Shown here piece by piece: positions 7,751 through 16,229 of a DNA stretch of 47,677 nucleotides. The position numbers were made by a program, and so were the translations under genes. Location of the stretch: positions 1 to 47,677 of the forward strand of contig NZ_NASZ01000027.1 of the NCBI RefSeq assembly GCF_014596575.1. Reading direction: 5' to 3'. The notes below the pieces were generated by a model. That model did no database searches. It was given only the letters and a program-made list of their open reading frames with translations, and was not told the DNA's origin. This DNA comes from Flavobacterium pokkalii. GTDB lineage: Bacteria > Bacteroidota > Bacteroidia > Flavobacteriales > Flavobacteriaceae. How positions within the stretch are numbered: the stretch's first letter is position 1; every line of letters begins with the position of its first letter.

Positions 7751-8377
7751 ATGAGCGAGAAAATAGATAACAATCAGGCCGATTTACAATCTCAGGAGCA
7801 GGAACGCAACGAGTTGTATCCGATATTTTTGAAACTGCATAACCTAAGCGTGCTGATAGTAGGCGGTGGAAATGTGGGTTTAGAAAAGTTATCTTTTTTG
7901 CTTAAATCGAGTCCTAATGCAAAGGTCGAAGTGGTAGCTCCAACGTTTATTCCTGAATTGGTTTCTCTTGCCGAAGCACATCCTGGGGTCAAGCTTACCG
8001 GGAAAAAGTTCAAGAAAAAAATGCTCAAAAAGCGCCATATGGTCATTGCCTGTACCAATGATTTAAAGGTCAATAGACGCGTCTATACATTGTCGCGAAA
8101 AAGATATTTGATTTGCAATATTGCCGACACACCTGATTTATGTGATTATTATTTAGGAGGTATTGTAACCAAAGGAAATGTAAAAATTGCCATCTCAACC
8201 AATGGAAAATCGCCTACAACGGCCAAGCGTTTGAGAGAGTTTTTTGAAGAAGTAATTCCGGAGGATATCAATGAAATGGTGCAAAATCTCAACGAATATC
8301 GAAAAACCTTAAAAGGTGATTTTGAAGACAAAGTTCAAAAAATGAATGAAATCACCGCTAGTTTAAAAAATAAATAA
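7751..8377 (+). CDS. Siroheme synthase N-terminal-type enzyme (precorrin-2 dehydrogenase/ferrochelatase)
   Basis: This 208-residue protein corresponds to the N-terminal module of CysG or to yeast Met8. It has an NAD-binding motif V-G-G-G-N-V-G at about 37-43, a conserved I-A-C-T-N-D segment, and the I-S-T-N-G-K-S-P segment of the dimerisation region. It oxidises precorrin-2 to sirohydrochlorin and probably inserts iron, giving the siroheme needed by the adjacent sulfite reductase, whose stop lies 12 bases upstream. The methyltransferase module of CysG is absent here, so the uroporphyrinogen methylase must be encoded elsewhere. Confidence 0.92.
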   Translation: MSEKIDNNQADLQSQEQERNELYPIFLKLHNLSVLIVGGGNVGLEKLSFLLKSSPNAKVEVVAPTFIPELVSLAEAHPGVKLTGKKFKKKMLKKRHMVIACTNDLKVNRRVYTLSRKRYLICNIADTPDLCDYYLGGIVTKGNVKIAISTNGKSPTTAKRLREFFEEVIPEDINEMVQNLNEYRKTLKGDFEDKVQKMNEITASLKNK

Positions 8378-8479
8378 AAAAAGATAATTTCTTAGAAACT
8401 AATGATTATTGTCATTTATTAAGTCTAATAAAATTCGTTTCTTTGCTGTTATCGAGAATGATTATAAATAATTTGAAAA

Positions 8480-9532
8480 ATGATTGAAACAGATATCCTT
8501 ATAATAGGAGCCGGTCCAACTGGTTTATTTGCCGTTTTTGAAGCAGGATTATTGAAATTAAAATGTCATATCCTGGATGCTTTGCCACAACCCGGAGGTC
8601 AGTTGGCTGAGTTGTATCCTAAAAAACCAATCTATGATATTCCTGGATTTCCAGAGGTTTTAGCAGGAGATTTAGTAGATAACTTAATGGAACAAATTAA
8701 GCAGTTTGAACCAGGTTTTACTTTGGGAGAACGTGCTGAAACTATTGTTAAACAAGAAGACGGTTCGTTTATCGTAACTTCAAATGAAGGTACTGAATTC
8801 CACGCTAAAGTAATTGCTATTGCGGGTGGTTTAGGAAGTTTTGAACCTCGTAAACCGTTAATCGAGGATATCGAATTCTATGAAAATAAAGGAGTAAAAT
8901 ACTTCATCAAGAATCCGGAAGAATTCAGAGACAAACGTGTGGTTATCGCCGGAGGAGGAGATTCAGCTTTAGACTGGAGTATCTTCTTAGCTGATGTAGC
9001 TTCTGAAGTGACTTTAGTGCACCGTCGTAACGAATTCCGTGGGGCATTGGATTCTGTTGAAAAAGTTCAGGAATTGAAAGATAAAGGTAAAATTCACTTG
9101 ATTACTCCTGCAGAAGTTGTTGGAATTAACGGTGCAGAGCACGTGGAATCAGTAGATTTAGAAGAAAACGGAGCGCACCGTAACATTCCTTGTGATTATT
9201 TCATTCCACTTTTCGGATTGACACCTAAATTAGGACCTATCGGAAACTGGGGATTAGAAATCGAGAAAAACGCCATCAAAGTAAACAATGCTTTGGATTA
9301 TCAAACCAATATTCCCGGAATCTTCGCTATTGGAGATATCAATACCTATCCGGGTAAATTGAAGTTGATTCTTTGTGGTTTCCACGAAGCTACTTTAATG
9401 TGTCAGGCGGCATACCAAATCGTGAATCCTGGAAAACGTTATGTGTTGAAATATACTACGGTATCTGGAGTTGACGGATTTGACGGAACCCGTAAAGAAG
9501 CACCTAAAGCAGTTGTAAAAGCGATAAACTAA
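8480..9532 (+). CDS. Ferredoxin/flavodoxin-NADP reductase, thioredoxin-reductase-like type
   Basis: This 350-residue flavoprotein has the FAD-binding G-A-G-P-T-G at 10-15, the NADPH-binding G-G-G-D-S-A at 158-163 and the C-terminal F-A-I-G-D-I-N FAD motif. The redox C-x-x-C of true thioredoxin reductase is missing, which points to the TrxR-like ferredoxin-NADP reductase group (as in Bacillus YumC and Chlorobium FNR). Standing at the end of the sulfate cluster, it could supply electrons to the sulfite reductase through ferredoxin; that role is inferred. It is separated from the preceding gene by 102 bases, so it might have its own promoter. A hairpin terminator follows. Confidence 0.88.
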   Translation: MIETDILIIGAGPTGLFAVFEAGLLKLKCHILDALPQPGGQLAELYPKKPIYDIPGFPEVLAGDLVDNLMEQIKQFEPGFTLGERAETIVKQEDGSFIVTSNEGTEFHAKVIAIAGGLGSFEPRKPLIEDIEFYENKGVKYFIKNPEEFRDKRVVIAGGGDSALDWSIFLADVASEVTLVHRRNEFRGALDSVEKVQELKDKGKIHLITPAEVVGINGAEHVESVDLEENGAHRNIPCDYFIPLFGLTPKLGPIGNWGLEIEKNAIKVNNALDYQTNIPGIFAIGDINTYPGKLKLILCGFHEATLMCQAAYQIVNPGKRYVLKYTTVSGVDGFDGTRKEAPKAVVKAIN

Positions 9533-9557
9533 AAACACCTAGTTGTTTACAATTATA

Positions 9558-9595
9558 AATAGCCTTATCACTTGCAAGTGGTAAGGCTATTGCTT
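9558..9595 (+). terminator. Terminator-like hairpin after the flavin reductase gene
   Basis: Bases 9558-9573 pair with 9576-9591 (16 pairs with one G-U, tight two-base tip). The following T-tract is weak, so termination may be partial. Confidence 0.6.
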
Positions 9596-9602
9596 TACTT
9601 TG
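9572..9602 (+). promoter_or_regulatory. Possible promoter of the methionine operon
   Basis: TTG at 9572-9574 and TTACTTTG at 9595-9602 (one mismatch to TAnnTTTG) are 20 bases apart. The element overlaps the preceding hairpin. A perfect 16-bp palindrome (9605-9620) lies at the predicted start point. Confidence 0.4.
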
Positions 9603-9604
9603 CA

Positions 9605-9620
9605 TTTCCAAATTTGGAAA
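9605..9620. promoter_or_regulatory. Perfect 16-bp palindrome, possible operator
   Basis: The sequence TTTCCAAATTTGGAAA is its own reverse complement. It sits three bases after the putative -7 element and therefore at the predicted transcription start, 259 bases before the first metH piece. No cognate regulator is identified. Confidence 0.4.
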
Positions 9621-9633
9621 ATAATTTGGAGCG

Positions 9634-9769
9634 AAACAATTGGAAATTCAGCTATTATGGATTCCCGCTTTCGCCTTTATTCCCGATAAATAAAAACTAC
9701 GGCTGAGAGCCTTGTTTTTCTAAATCGGGAGATATCGGCTCTATCGGGGCTAATGAGCCACAATTGTTT
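9634..9769. repeat. Inverted-repeat element in the metH upstream region
   Basis: The 9-base ends AAACAATTG (9634-9642) and CAATTGTTT (9761-9769) are inverted copies. Inside, TCCCGAT (9681-9687) pairs with ATCGGGA (9724-9730) and further GC-richer hairpins are possible. It has no reading frame. It looks like a dispersed intergenic repeat rather than a riboswitch; no SAM or cobalamin aptamer motif could be matched. Confidence 0.45.
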
Positions 9770-9786
9770 TGGTTAGGAAGCATGTC

Positions 9787-9862
9787 TCCTGCAAGGTTTT
9801 AAAAACCTTGTAGGTATTAGAATAAATTAGATACCTACAAGGTCAAAAATGACCTTGCAGGA
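9787..9862. repeat. Nested palindromic repeat (ACCTTG-AGG family)
   Basis: The outer arms TCCTGCAAGG and CCTTGCAGGA pair, and each arm contains its own CAAGG/CCTTG hairpin, so the unit holds four copies of the same word in alternating orientation. A single related hairpin recurs at 10980-10998 in the next spacer. It ends 16 bases before the metH start. Confidence 0.75.
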
Positions 9863-9878
9863 AAACAAAAGATAAATT

Positions 9879-10880
9879 ATGCCAAGCATTCAGGAAGAAA
9901 TCAAAAAAAGAATACTCGTTTTAGACGGCGCCATGGGAACCATGTTGCAACGTTACAATTTTTCGGAAGAAGATTTTAGAGGTGAACGCTTCAAGGATTT
10001 TCCACATCCGTTAAAAGGAAATAACGATTTGTTGTCGCTGACCCAACCTAAAGCAATTGCTGAGGTGCATGCTGCTTATTTTGAAGCAGGAGCTGATATT
10101 GTAGAAACCAATACGTTTTCAGGAACTACAATTGGTATGGCCGATTATCACATGGAAGACTTGGTTTACGAATTGAACTACGAGTCGGCAAAAATTGCCC
10201 GCCAAGTAGCCGATGAATTTACAGCCAAAAACCCGGAAAAACCTCGTTTTGTTGCCGGATCAATCGGGCCAACAAACCGTACGGCATCGATGTCTCCTGA
10301 TGTAAATGATCCGGGATACAGAGCGGTAACTTTTGATGATCTACGTATTGCCTACAAACAGCAGGTAGAGGCTTTGATGGATGGCGGATGCGATTTGTTG
10401 TTGGTAGAAACTATTTTTGATACGCTAAATGCCAAAGCTGCTCTTTTTGCAATCGAAGAAGTAAAAGAAGAACGTAATATTGATATTCCAATCATGGTTT
10501 CAGGAACGATTACCGATGCTTCCGGAAGAACACTTTCAGGACAAACGGTAGAAGCTTTCCTGATTTCAGTTTCGCATATTCCGTTGTTGAGTGTAGGATT
10601 CAATTGCGCTTTGGGAGCCGATTTGTTAAAACCCTATTTGCAAACATTGTCTTCGCATACTTCTTTCAACGTTTCTGCGCATCCTAACGCTGGATTGCCA
10701 AACGCCTTTGGAGAATATGATGAAACACCACAGGAAATGCAGGCGCAAATTAAGAGTTATCTGGATGATAATTTAGTGAATATCATTGGAGGATGTTGTG
10801 GCACAACGCCAGATCATATTAGATTGATTGCTGAGGTTGCAGCAAAGTACAAACCAAGAGTTTCGACTGCAACACTATAA
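9879..10880 (+). CDS. metH: Methionine synthase, homocysteine-binding module (split MetH, part 1)
   Basis: This 333-residue protein matches the N-terminal (betaine-homocysteine methyltransferase-like) domain of cobalamin-dependent methionine synthase. It opens with [10 protein letters not shown] and carries the three zinc-binding cysteines in G-F-N-C and G-G-C-C-G-T-T-P. It would bind homocysteine and receive the methyl group from cobalamin on the partner protein at 11244-13925. Both pieces add up to 1226 residues, practically the length of the one-chain enterobacterial enzyme, and the break lies exactly at the domain boundary. This is a natural split, not a frameshift. It is likely cotranscribed with its partner despite the 363-base repeat-filled spacer. 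Confidence 0.93.
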   Translation: MPSIQEEIKKRILVLDGAMGTMLQRYNFSEEDFRGERFKDFPHPLKGNNDLLSLTQPKAIAEVHAAYFEAGADIVETNTFSGTTIGMADYHMEDLVYELNYESAKIARQVADEFTAKNPEKPRFVAGSIGPTNRTASMSPDVNDPGYRAVTFDDLRIAYKQQVEALMDGGCDLLLVETIFDTLNAKAALFAIEEVKEERNIDIPIMVSGTITDASGRTLSGQTVEAFLISVSHIPLLSVGFNCALGADLLKPYLQTLSSHTSFNVSAHPNAGLPNAFGEYDETPQEMQAQIKSYLDDNLVNIIGGCCGTTPDHIRLIAEVAAKYKPRVSTATL

Positions 10881-10898
10881 AATTTATATAATAAAATT

Positions 10899-11222
10899 CA
10901 TGCAGATTCGGCTGATTTTAGCAGATAAAAAATCTGCTGTATCTGCAAAATCTGCGTAAAAATAAAAATACTAAACAGCCAAGGTTTGTAAAACCTTGCA
11001 CCAGCTAGCGCGAGCGTCCCGCTCGTGCCCACACAGAGAATAAAAAAAGTTCAGTTTGTGTCATTGCTTCGCCTGTTCGCTGGCGCTCGAGTCCGAGGAA
11101 CGAAGGAATTACATAACGAGAGCAAAGGATGAGATTCCTCCTTCGTCGGAATGACAAAATGAGAATACAGATAGTGAGATTGCTTCGTTCCGATAGTTAT
11201 CGGAACTCGCAATGACTTGGAC
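10899..11222. repeat. Composite of dispersed hairpin repeats in the metH split spacer
   Basis: The 363-base gap between the metH pieces holds four kinds of repeats in a row: GCAGAT/ATCTGC words in nested hairpins (about 10902-10955), a CAAGGTTT/AAACCTTG hairpin (10980-10998), a GCGAGCG/CGCTCG hairpin (about 11010-11026), and two units of the type GAGATTNCTTCG...GGAATGAC or GCAATGAC (about 11050-11217). An antisense reading frame crosses them but is not a convincing gene. No promoter with a full consensus was seen. Confidence 0.65.
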
Positions 11223-11243
11223 GAATAAAATAAGATAAATAAA

Positions 11244-13925
11244 ATGGCAGAAGTAGAAGCAAGAAGAAATTTAGTTTTATCAGGATTAGAACCGTTGATT
11301 ATTACGCCGGAAAGCGTTTTTGTAAACGTAGGTGAGCGTACCAATGTAACAGGTTCACGTAAATTTCTTCGATTAATCAAAGAAGAAAAATACGATGAAG
11401 CCTTAGATATCGCCAGACAGCAGGTAGAAGGTGGCGCCCAAATCATCGATATCAATATGGATGAGGGAATGCTTGACGGAGAACAGGCAATGGTGAAATT
11501 CTTAAATCTGATTGCGGCCGAGCCGGATATTGCCCGTGTTCCGATTATGATTGACAGTTCGAAATGGCCTATTATCGAAGCCGGATTGAAAGTAGTACAG
11601 GGAAAATGTGTGGTAAACTCAATTTCTTTGAAAGAAGGAGAAGAGCAATTTATCCATCACGCCCAATTAATCAAACGCTATGGAGCGGCGGTAATCGTCA
11701 TGGCTTTTGACGAAGTAGGTCAGGCGGATAATTACGATCGTCGTGTGGAAATTTGTAAGCGATCTTATGATATTTTAGTGAATAAAGTAAACTTCCCGCC
11801 TCAGGATATTATTTTTGATTTGAATATATTTCCAGTCGCGACTGGAATGGAGGAACACCGTTTGAATGCTTTGGATTTTTTCAGAGGAACCAAATGGGTT
11901 CGTGAAAATTTACCACACGCACACATCAGTGGTGGTGTGAGTAATGTTTCGTTCTCTTTCCGTGGAAATGATGTGGTTCGTGAAGCGATGCACTCGGTTT
12001 TCTTGTATCATGCCATCAAAAACGGAATGACGATGGGAATTGTAAATCCGGAAATGTTGACCATTTATGACGATATTCCTAAGGATTTATTAGAGCATGT
12101 TGAGGATGTAATTCTGGACAGACGTGACGATGCTACGGAGCGTTTGTTAGAATTTGCTGAGAGTGTAAGAGGTGGTGAGAAAACTCAGGAAAAAGAAGTA
12201 CAGGAATGGCGTTTAGGAACTTTCCAGGAAAGAATCACGCATTCCTTAGTGAAGGGAATTGATACTTTTATTGAAGAAGATGTGGAAGAAGCCCGTTTAG
12301 CAGCAACAAAACCTATCGAAGTAATCGAAATCAACTTAATGGCGGGGATGAATGTTGTTGGAGATTTGTTCGGTTCCGGGAAAATGTTCTTGCCACAGGT
12401 AGTAAAATCTGCACGTGTGATGAAAAAAGCGGTGGCTTATTTGTTGCCGTTTATTGAAGCTTCCAAACAACAAGGAGATAAAGAAGGAAACGGAAAAATA
12501 TTATTAGCCACTGTAAAAGGTGACGTTCACGATATTGGTAAAAATATTGTTGGAGTTGTTTTGGCTTGTAATAATTACGAAATTATCGATTTAGGAGTAA
12601 TGGTTGCTCCAGAAAAGATTATTGCAGCTGCTCAGGAGCATAATGTAGATATTATTGGTTTGAGTGGTTTGATTACGCCTTCATTGGATGAGATGGTTTT
12701 CTTGGCAAAAGAATTAGAAAAGCGTAACATGCAAACTCCTGTCATGATTGGTGGGGCAACTACTTCAAGAGCGCATACGGCTGTGAAAATTGCTCCTCAA
12801 TATAAGTCAACCGTAGTGCATGTGAATGATGCATCAAGAGCGGTAACCGTAGCAGGGAATTTATTGGATCAAAATCAAGAGGCTTATAAAGCTTCTATCC
12901 GTGAAGAATACGATGCTTTTAGAGAGTCATTCTTAAATCGTTCCCGAGATAAAAATTTCCTGACGATTGAAGATGCCCGTAAGAATAAAATGCAATTGGA
13001 TTGGGCAAATTATGCTCCAAAGCAACCAAATTTTATTGGGTCTAAAAGCTTAGAGGTAGATTTGGATGTTTTGGTTTCTTATATCGACTGGACTCCGTTT
13101 TTTCAAACATGGGAATTGTACGGAAAATATCCGGCAATATTAACGGATGAAGTAGTGGGCGAACAGGCATCAGCTGTTTTCAAAGATGCGCAGGCAATGC
13201 TGCAAGTAATTTTGAAAGAGAAGAAATTTGTCGCCAAAGGTATTTACGGAATTTATCCGGCTAACCAAGTGAACGATGATGATATTCAGTTATATGACGA
13301 AAATGGAAAAGAATTGGAGAAATTCTTAACCCTACGTCAACAATCACAAAAAACCAAAGGGGCGCCAAATATTGCCTTGGCCGATTTTATTGCGCCAAAA
13401 GATAATGGAGTTACGGATTACATGGGAGCTTTTTGTGTGACAACTGGTTTTGGTGTTGATGAATGGGCTGATGAATACCGTGATAATTTGGATGATTATA
13501 ATTCGATTATGGTAAAAGCTCTGGCCGATCGTTTGGCTGAAGCTTTTGCAGAATATTTGCATGAAAAAGTGCGTAAAGAATTCTGGGGTTATGATGCCGA
13601 AGAAACTTTGACAAACGAAGAATTAATCAAAGAAAATTATAAAGGAATTCGTCCAGCTCCTGGATATCCAGCTTGTCCGGATCATTTGGAAAAACCAACG
13701 ATTTGGAAACTTTTAAAAGTCGAAGAAGAAATTGGAGTAACTTTGACTGAAAGTATGGCGATGTGGCCGGCTGCATCGGTATCCGGATATTATTTTGCAA
13801 ATCCTGACAGCAGGTATTTTGGTCTTGGGAAAATAAAAGAAGATCAGGTAATTGATTACGCCAAACGTAGAAGTATTTCAACAGATTTAGCCTCAAAATG
13901 GCTGAGTCCTAATATTGCAGATTAA
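11244..13925 (+). CDS. metH: Methionine synthase, folate/cobalamin/activation modules (split MetH, part 2)
   Basis: At 893 residues this covers the rest of MetH. Order: methyltetrahydrofolate-binding TIM barrel ([12 protein letters not shown] near residue 27, about 15-300), helical cap, B12-binding Rossmann domain with the axial-ligand motif D-V-H-D-I-G-K-N (near residue 430), and the C-terminal AdoMet activation domain with [12 protein letters not shown]. It transfers methyl from methyl-THF to homocysteine held by the separate N-terminal protein. The adjacent metF gene, 58 bases downstream, makes the methyl-THF. All catalytic modules look complete. Confidence 0.95.
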   Translation: MAEVEARRNLVLSGLEPLIITPESVFVNVGERTNVTGSRKFLRLIKEEKYDEALDIARQQVEGGAQIIDINMDEGMLDGEQAMVKFLNLIAAEPDIARVPIMIDSSKWPIIEAGLKVVQGKCVVNSISLKEGEEQFIHHAQLIKRYGAAVIVMAFDEVGQADNYDRRVEICKRSYDILVNKVNFPPQDIIFDLNIFPVATGMEEHRLNALDFFRGTKWVRENLPHAHISGGVSNVSFSFRGNDVVREAMHSVFLYHAIKNGMTMGIVNPEMLTIYDDIPKDLLEHVEDVILDRRDDATERLLEFAESVRGGEKTQEKEVQEWRLGTFQERITHSLVKGIDTFIEEDVEEARLAATKPIEVIEINLMAGMNVVGDLFGSGKMFLPQVVKSARVMKKAVAYLLPFIEASKQQGDKEGNGKILLATVKGDVHDIGKNIVGVVLACNNYEIIDLGVMVAPEKIIAAAQEHNVDIIGLSGLITPSLDEMVFLAKELEKRNMQTPVMIGGATTSRAHTAVKIAPQYKSTVVHVNDASRAVTVAGNLLDQNQEAYKASIREEYDAFRESFLNRSRDKNFLTIEDARKNKMQLDWANYAPKQPNFIGSKSLEVDLDVLVSYIDWTPFFQTWELYGKYPAILTDEVVGEQASAVFKDAQAMLQVILKEKKFVAKGIYGIYPANQVNDDDIQLYDENGKELEKFLTLRQQSQKTKGAPNIALADFIAPKDNGVTDYMGAFCVTTGFGVDEWADEYRDNLDDYNSIMVKALADRLAEAFAEYLHEKVRKEFWGYDAEETLTNEELIKENYKGIRPAPGYPACPDHLEKPTIWKLLKVEEEIGVTLTESMAMWPAASVSGYYFANPDSRYFGLGKIKEDQVIDYAKRRSISTDLASKWLSPNIAD

Positions 13926-13983
13926 AATAATAGTCATATAGTCCAAAGGGCTGACTTTTGACATTCAAACTTTAAGACTTGAA

Positions 13984-14937
13984 ATGAAAGTAACACAACA
14001 TTTAGAAGCAGCAAAAGGTAAACCTTTGTTTTCCTTTGAAATTGTACCGCCTCAAAAAGGAAGTAATATTAAAGATTTATATGCTAATATAGATCCTTTA
14101 ATGGAATTTAAGCCTCCTTTTATTGATGTAACGACTTCGAGAGAAGAATATGTTTATATTGAGAAAGACGGACTTTTTGATCGTCGTATCACTCGTATGC
14201 GTCCAGGTACAGTTGGGATTTGTGCTTCTATTCAACATAAATATGGTGTTGATGCCATTCCTCACGTTTTGTGTGGCGGATTTACAAGGGAAGAAACTGA
14301 ATATTTATTGGTAGATTGTCATTATTTAGGAATAGAAAATTTAGTAGCCTTACGAGGTGACCCAATGAAAGGGGAGAAGTATTTTGAACCTACAGTAGGA
14401 GGAAATGCTTATGCTGTTGATTTGGTTAAGCAAATCAAAGCAATGAATAATGGGAAGTTTTTACATGGCGAATTGCCATTGGAAAATGCTCCTGATTTTT
14501 GTGTAGGAGTTGCCGGTTATCCGGAAAAACATATTGAAGCACCTAGTTTGGAAGCTGATTTGAAAAGACTGAAAGAAAAAGTAGATGCCGGAGCTGATTA
14601 CATTGTGACCCAAATGTTTTTTGATAATCAGCGTTATTTTAAATTTGTAGAAGCAGCGAGATCCATTGGAATTGATGTGCCAATTATTCCAGGGATTAAG
14701 CCGGTTTCAGTAAAACGACATTTACAGTTATTGCCACAGGTGTTTTGGCTGGATATGCCTCAGGAATTGATTTCGGATATTGAGAATGCTAAAGATAATG
14801 CGGCTGTTCGTCAGATAGGGATTGATTTTGCGGTACAACAATCTAAAGAATTAATTGGGTTTGGTGCTCCATGTGTACATTATTATTCTATGGGTAAATC
14901 AGATAATATTCAAAAAATTGCCAGTCAGGTATTTTAA
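13984..14937 (+). CDS. metF: 5,10-methylenetetrahydrofolate reductase
   Basis: This 317-residue flavoprotein TIM barrel has the family marks F-S-F-E-I-V-P-P near the N-terminus, the A-L-R-G-D-P motif and the D-Y-I-V-T-Q-M-F-F-D-N segment. It reduces methylene-THF to 5-methyl-THF, the methyl donor used by the split MetH just upstream, so the three genes form a complete methyl-cycle unit. Length is typical for bacterial enzymes. A strong terminator follows. Confidence 0.96.
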   Translation: MKVTQHLEAAKGKPLFSFEIVPPQKGSNIKDLYANIDPLMEFKPPFIDVTTSREEYVYIEKDGLFDRRITRMRPGTVGICASIQHKYGVDAIPHVLCGGFTREETEYLLVDCHYLGIENLVALRGDPMKGEKYFEPTVGGNAYAVDLVKQIKAMNNGKFLHGELPLENAPDFCVGVAGYPEKHIEAPSLEADLKRLKEKVDAGADYIVTQMFFDNQRYFKFVEAARSIGIDVPIIPGIKPVSVKRHLQLLPQVFWLDMPQELISDIENAKDNAAVRQIGIDFAVQQSKELIGFGAPCVHYYSMGKSDNIQKIASQVF

Positions 14938-14970
14938 AAAAATAATTTAGATAGGTATTTTAATAATATA

Positions 14971-15004
14971 AAAAGCATCGTTTCCATAGAGACGATGCTT
15001 TTTT
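14971..15004. terminator. Terminator between metF and gldA
   Basis: Bases 14971-14984 pair with 14989-15002 (14 pairs, one G-U) around a CATA loop, followed by a T-run on the plus strand and preceded by an A-rich stretch. It lies between converging genes and can act for both. Confidence 0.9.
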
Positions 15005-15037
15005 GTTACTGTAAACTGAATACTAAATTCTGAATAC

Positions 15038-15934
15038 TTATTTAGTAATTTCTCTAAATACTGCTTCCAGATTTTTATTCTTTTGATTCAGTTGAAGAGT
15101 TTTTAATCCGTTTTCATTGGCAAAATCAAAAACTGCCGGGCGCATATCTTTGTCGGTTTTAAAAACCAGTTCCCAGGTCATGTCGTGAATGTTTTTGAAA
15201 GAAATTAAGTTTTCAATTTTAGCAATAAGCTGTTCTTCGATTTTATAGTCAAATTCCACTTCGATGATTTGTTCGTTTTGTTCCGAAACCAGATTGTCCA
15301 ATTTTTTATCGGTAACAATTTTTCCTTTGTTGATGATAATGACACGATCACAAATGGCTTCTACTTCCTGCATGATGTGTGTAGAAAGAAAAACAGTTTT
15401 GTCTTTTCCGGCATTTTTAATCAGGTTTCGGATTTCTAAAAGCTGATTTGGATCTAAACCTGTTGTAGGTTCATCTAAAATTAAAACATTGGGATTGTGC
15501 AGCAATGCATTAGCCAGTCCTACTCTTTGGCGATAGCCTTTGGAAAGTTGGCCTATTTTTTTATGACTTTCAGGATTTAAACCGGTGAGTTCAATAACTT
15601 CATTGATGCGTGATTTAGGAACTTTATATACATCAGCATTAAAGGCGAGGTATTCTCTAACGTACAAATCTAAATATAATGGATTGTGTTCCGGTAAATA
15701 GCCAATGGATCGCTGGACGGCTTTGGGGTTTTGGCTTACATCTTCATCGTTAACTGTTGCTGTTCCTTCGTCAGAGGCGAGGTAAGTGGTTAATATTTTC
15801 ATTAAGGTAGATTTTCCGGCTCCGTTTGGACCTAAAAAACCAACGATTTCTCCTTTTTGTATTGAAAATGAAATGTTGTCCAAAGCTTTTTGACTACCGT
15901 AACTTTTGGAAATATTTTTGACCTCTATTGACAT
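15038..15934 (-). CDS. gldA: Gliding-motility ABC transporter ATP-binding protein GldA
   Basis: This 298-residue ABC ATPase has Walker A G-P-N-G-A-G-K-S-T at 35-43, the signature L-S-K-G-Y-R-Q-R, Walker B L-I-L-D-E-P and the usual C-terminal extension of about 80 residues found in the bacitracin/Nos-type exporter subfamily. The N-terminus and overall length agree with GldA of Flavobacterium johnsoniae, which works with the permease subunits GldF and GldG in gliding. Those partners are not in this window. If it is not GldA, a closely similar multidrug or copper-type ABC ATPase is the alternative. It is a stand-alone minus-strand gene flanked by plus-strand operons. Confidence 0.82.
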   Translation of the reverse strand: MSIEVKNISKSYGSQKALDNISFSIQKGEIVGFLGPNGAGKSTLMKILTTYLASDEGTATVNDEDVSQNPKAVQRSIGYLPEHNPLYLDLYVREYLAFNADVYKVPKSRINEVIELTGLNPESHKKIGQLSKGYRQRVGLANALLHNPNVLILDEPTTGLDPNQLLEIRNLIKNAGKDKTVFLSTHIMQEVEAICDRVIIINKGKIVTDKKLDNLVSEQNEQIIEVEFDYKIEEQLIAKIENLISFKNIHDMTWELVFKTDKDMRPAVFDFANENGLKTLQLNQKNKNLEAVFREITK

Positions 15935-15951
15935 ATACTTTTATTTGTATG

Positions 15952-15959
15952 CAAAAGTA
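15952..15959 (-). promoter_or_regulatory. -7 element of gldA
   Basis: The minus strand reads TACTTTTG, a full TAnnTTTG match, 17 bases before the gldA start codon. No good TTTG was found at the -33 spacing. Confidence 0.5.
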
Positions 15960-16008
15960 AACAGAAAAAGTTTTGCTTTGTTTTTTTTGAAAAAAAACCA
16001 GAATATTT

Positions 16009-16039
16009 TTTGTGTAATTGGAAATTAGTCATATATTTG
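16009..16039 (+). promoter_or_regulatory. Promoter of the Phe/Tyr operon leader
   Basis: TTTG at 16009-16012 and TATATTTG at 16032-16039 are 19 bases apart, with an extra ATTG 11 bases before the -7 element. Transcription should begin near 16046, giving a leader of about 185 bases before pheA. Confidence 0.75.
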
Positions 16040-16084
16040 CCAGCGTTAAAAATAATAATTCGTAGAGAATAATATTTAATTAAG

Positions 16085-16141
16085 ATGTCAAATAACCGTT
16101 TCTATTTTAGCTTTTCTTTTTATTTCTTTAGCGAGAGATAA
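16085..16141 (+). CDS. Phe-rich leader peptide of the pheA operon attenuator
   Basis: An ATG frame of 18 codons ends with TAA. Residues 6-15 read F-Y-F-S-F-S-F-Y-F-F, so six of the 18 residues are Phe and two are Tyr. It lies between a good promoter and a terminator hairpin, directly before pheA. This is the layout of ribosome-mediated attenuation leaders such as enterobacterial PheL, although the sequence is unrelated. Scarcity of charged tRNA-Phe should stall the ribosome at codons 6-15, leaving the segment from 16141 free to form the antiterminator. No Shine-Dalgarno is evident, which is normal for this phylum. It is visible in sequence; translation is inferred. Confidence 0.8.
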   Translation: MSNNRFYFSFSFYFFSER

Positions 16142-16200
16142 GGATTGTGCTATGGTAATTTGAAAAACGAATAAAACAAATAAAACTAATATACAATCCT
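16141..16200 (+). promoter_or_regulatory. Antiterminator pairing of the pheA leader
   Basis: AGGATTGT (16141-16148), which begins at the last base of the leader-peptide stop codon, is exactly complementary to ACAATCCT (16193-16200). The second segment shares six bases (16195-16200) with the 5' arm of the terminator, so the two structures exclude each other. A ribosome that reaches the stop codon would cover the first segment and permit termination; one stalled at the Phe codons would not. Confidence 0.7.
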
Positions 16201-16223
16201 GATGAAAATCAGGATTTTTTTTT
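16195..16223 (+). terminator. Attenuator terminator hairpin before pheA
   Basis: A perfect 9-bp stem AATCCTGAT/ATCAGGATT (16195-16203 with 16208-16216), a GAAA loop and an uninterrupted T-run through 16223, ending six bases before the pheA start codon. Its position upstream of the gene and just after a promoter shows that it is a conditional, not a gene-end, terminator. Confidence 0.85.
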
Positions 16224-16229
16224 GAATAA

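Noticed and set aside
9603..9878. Possible SAM or cobalamin riboswitch before metH
   Set aside because: I could not match the conserved SAM-I, SAM-II or B12-box sequences. The hairpins are better explained as dispersed repeats.
10899..11222. CRISPR-like array in the metH junction
   Set aside because: Repeats are of several unrelated types, unevenly spaced and hairpin-forming, with no constant repeat/spacer alternation or cas genes.
10881..11243. metH split explained as frameshift or pseudogene
   Set aside because: Both pieces have complete domains, own start and stop codons and add up to the normal length, so this is a functional split.
11051..11455. Minus-strand reading frame of 134 codons across the metH junction
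   Set aside because: Half of it is antisense to conserved MetH sequence and the rest runs through dispersed repeats; no promoter or domain.
15038..15934. gldA as part of the neighbouring metF or pheA operon
   Set aside because: It is on the opposite strand, with its own -7 element and a shared terminator on the metF side.
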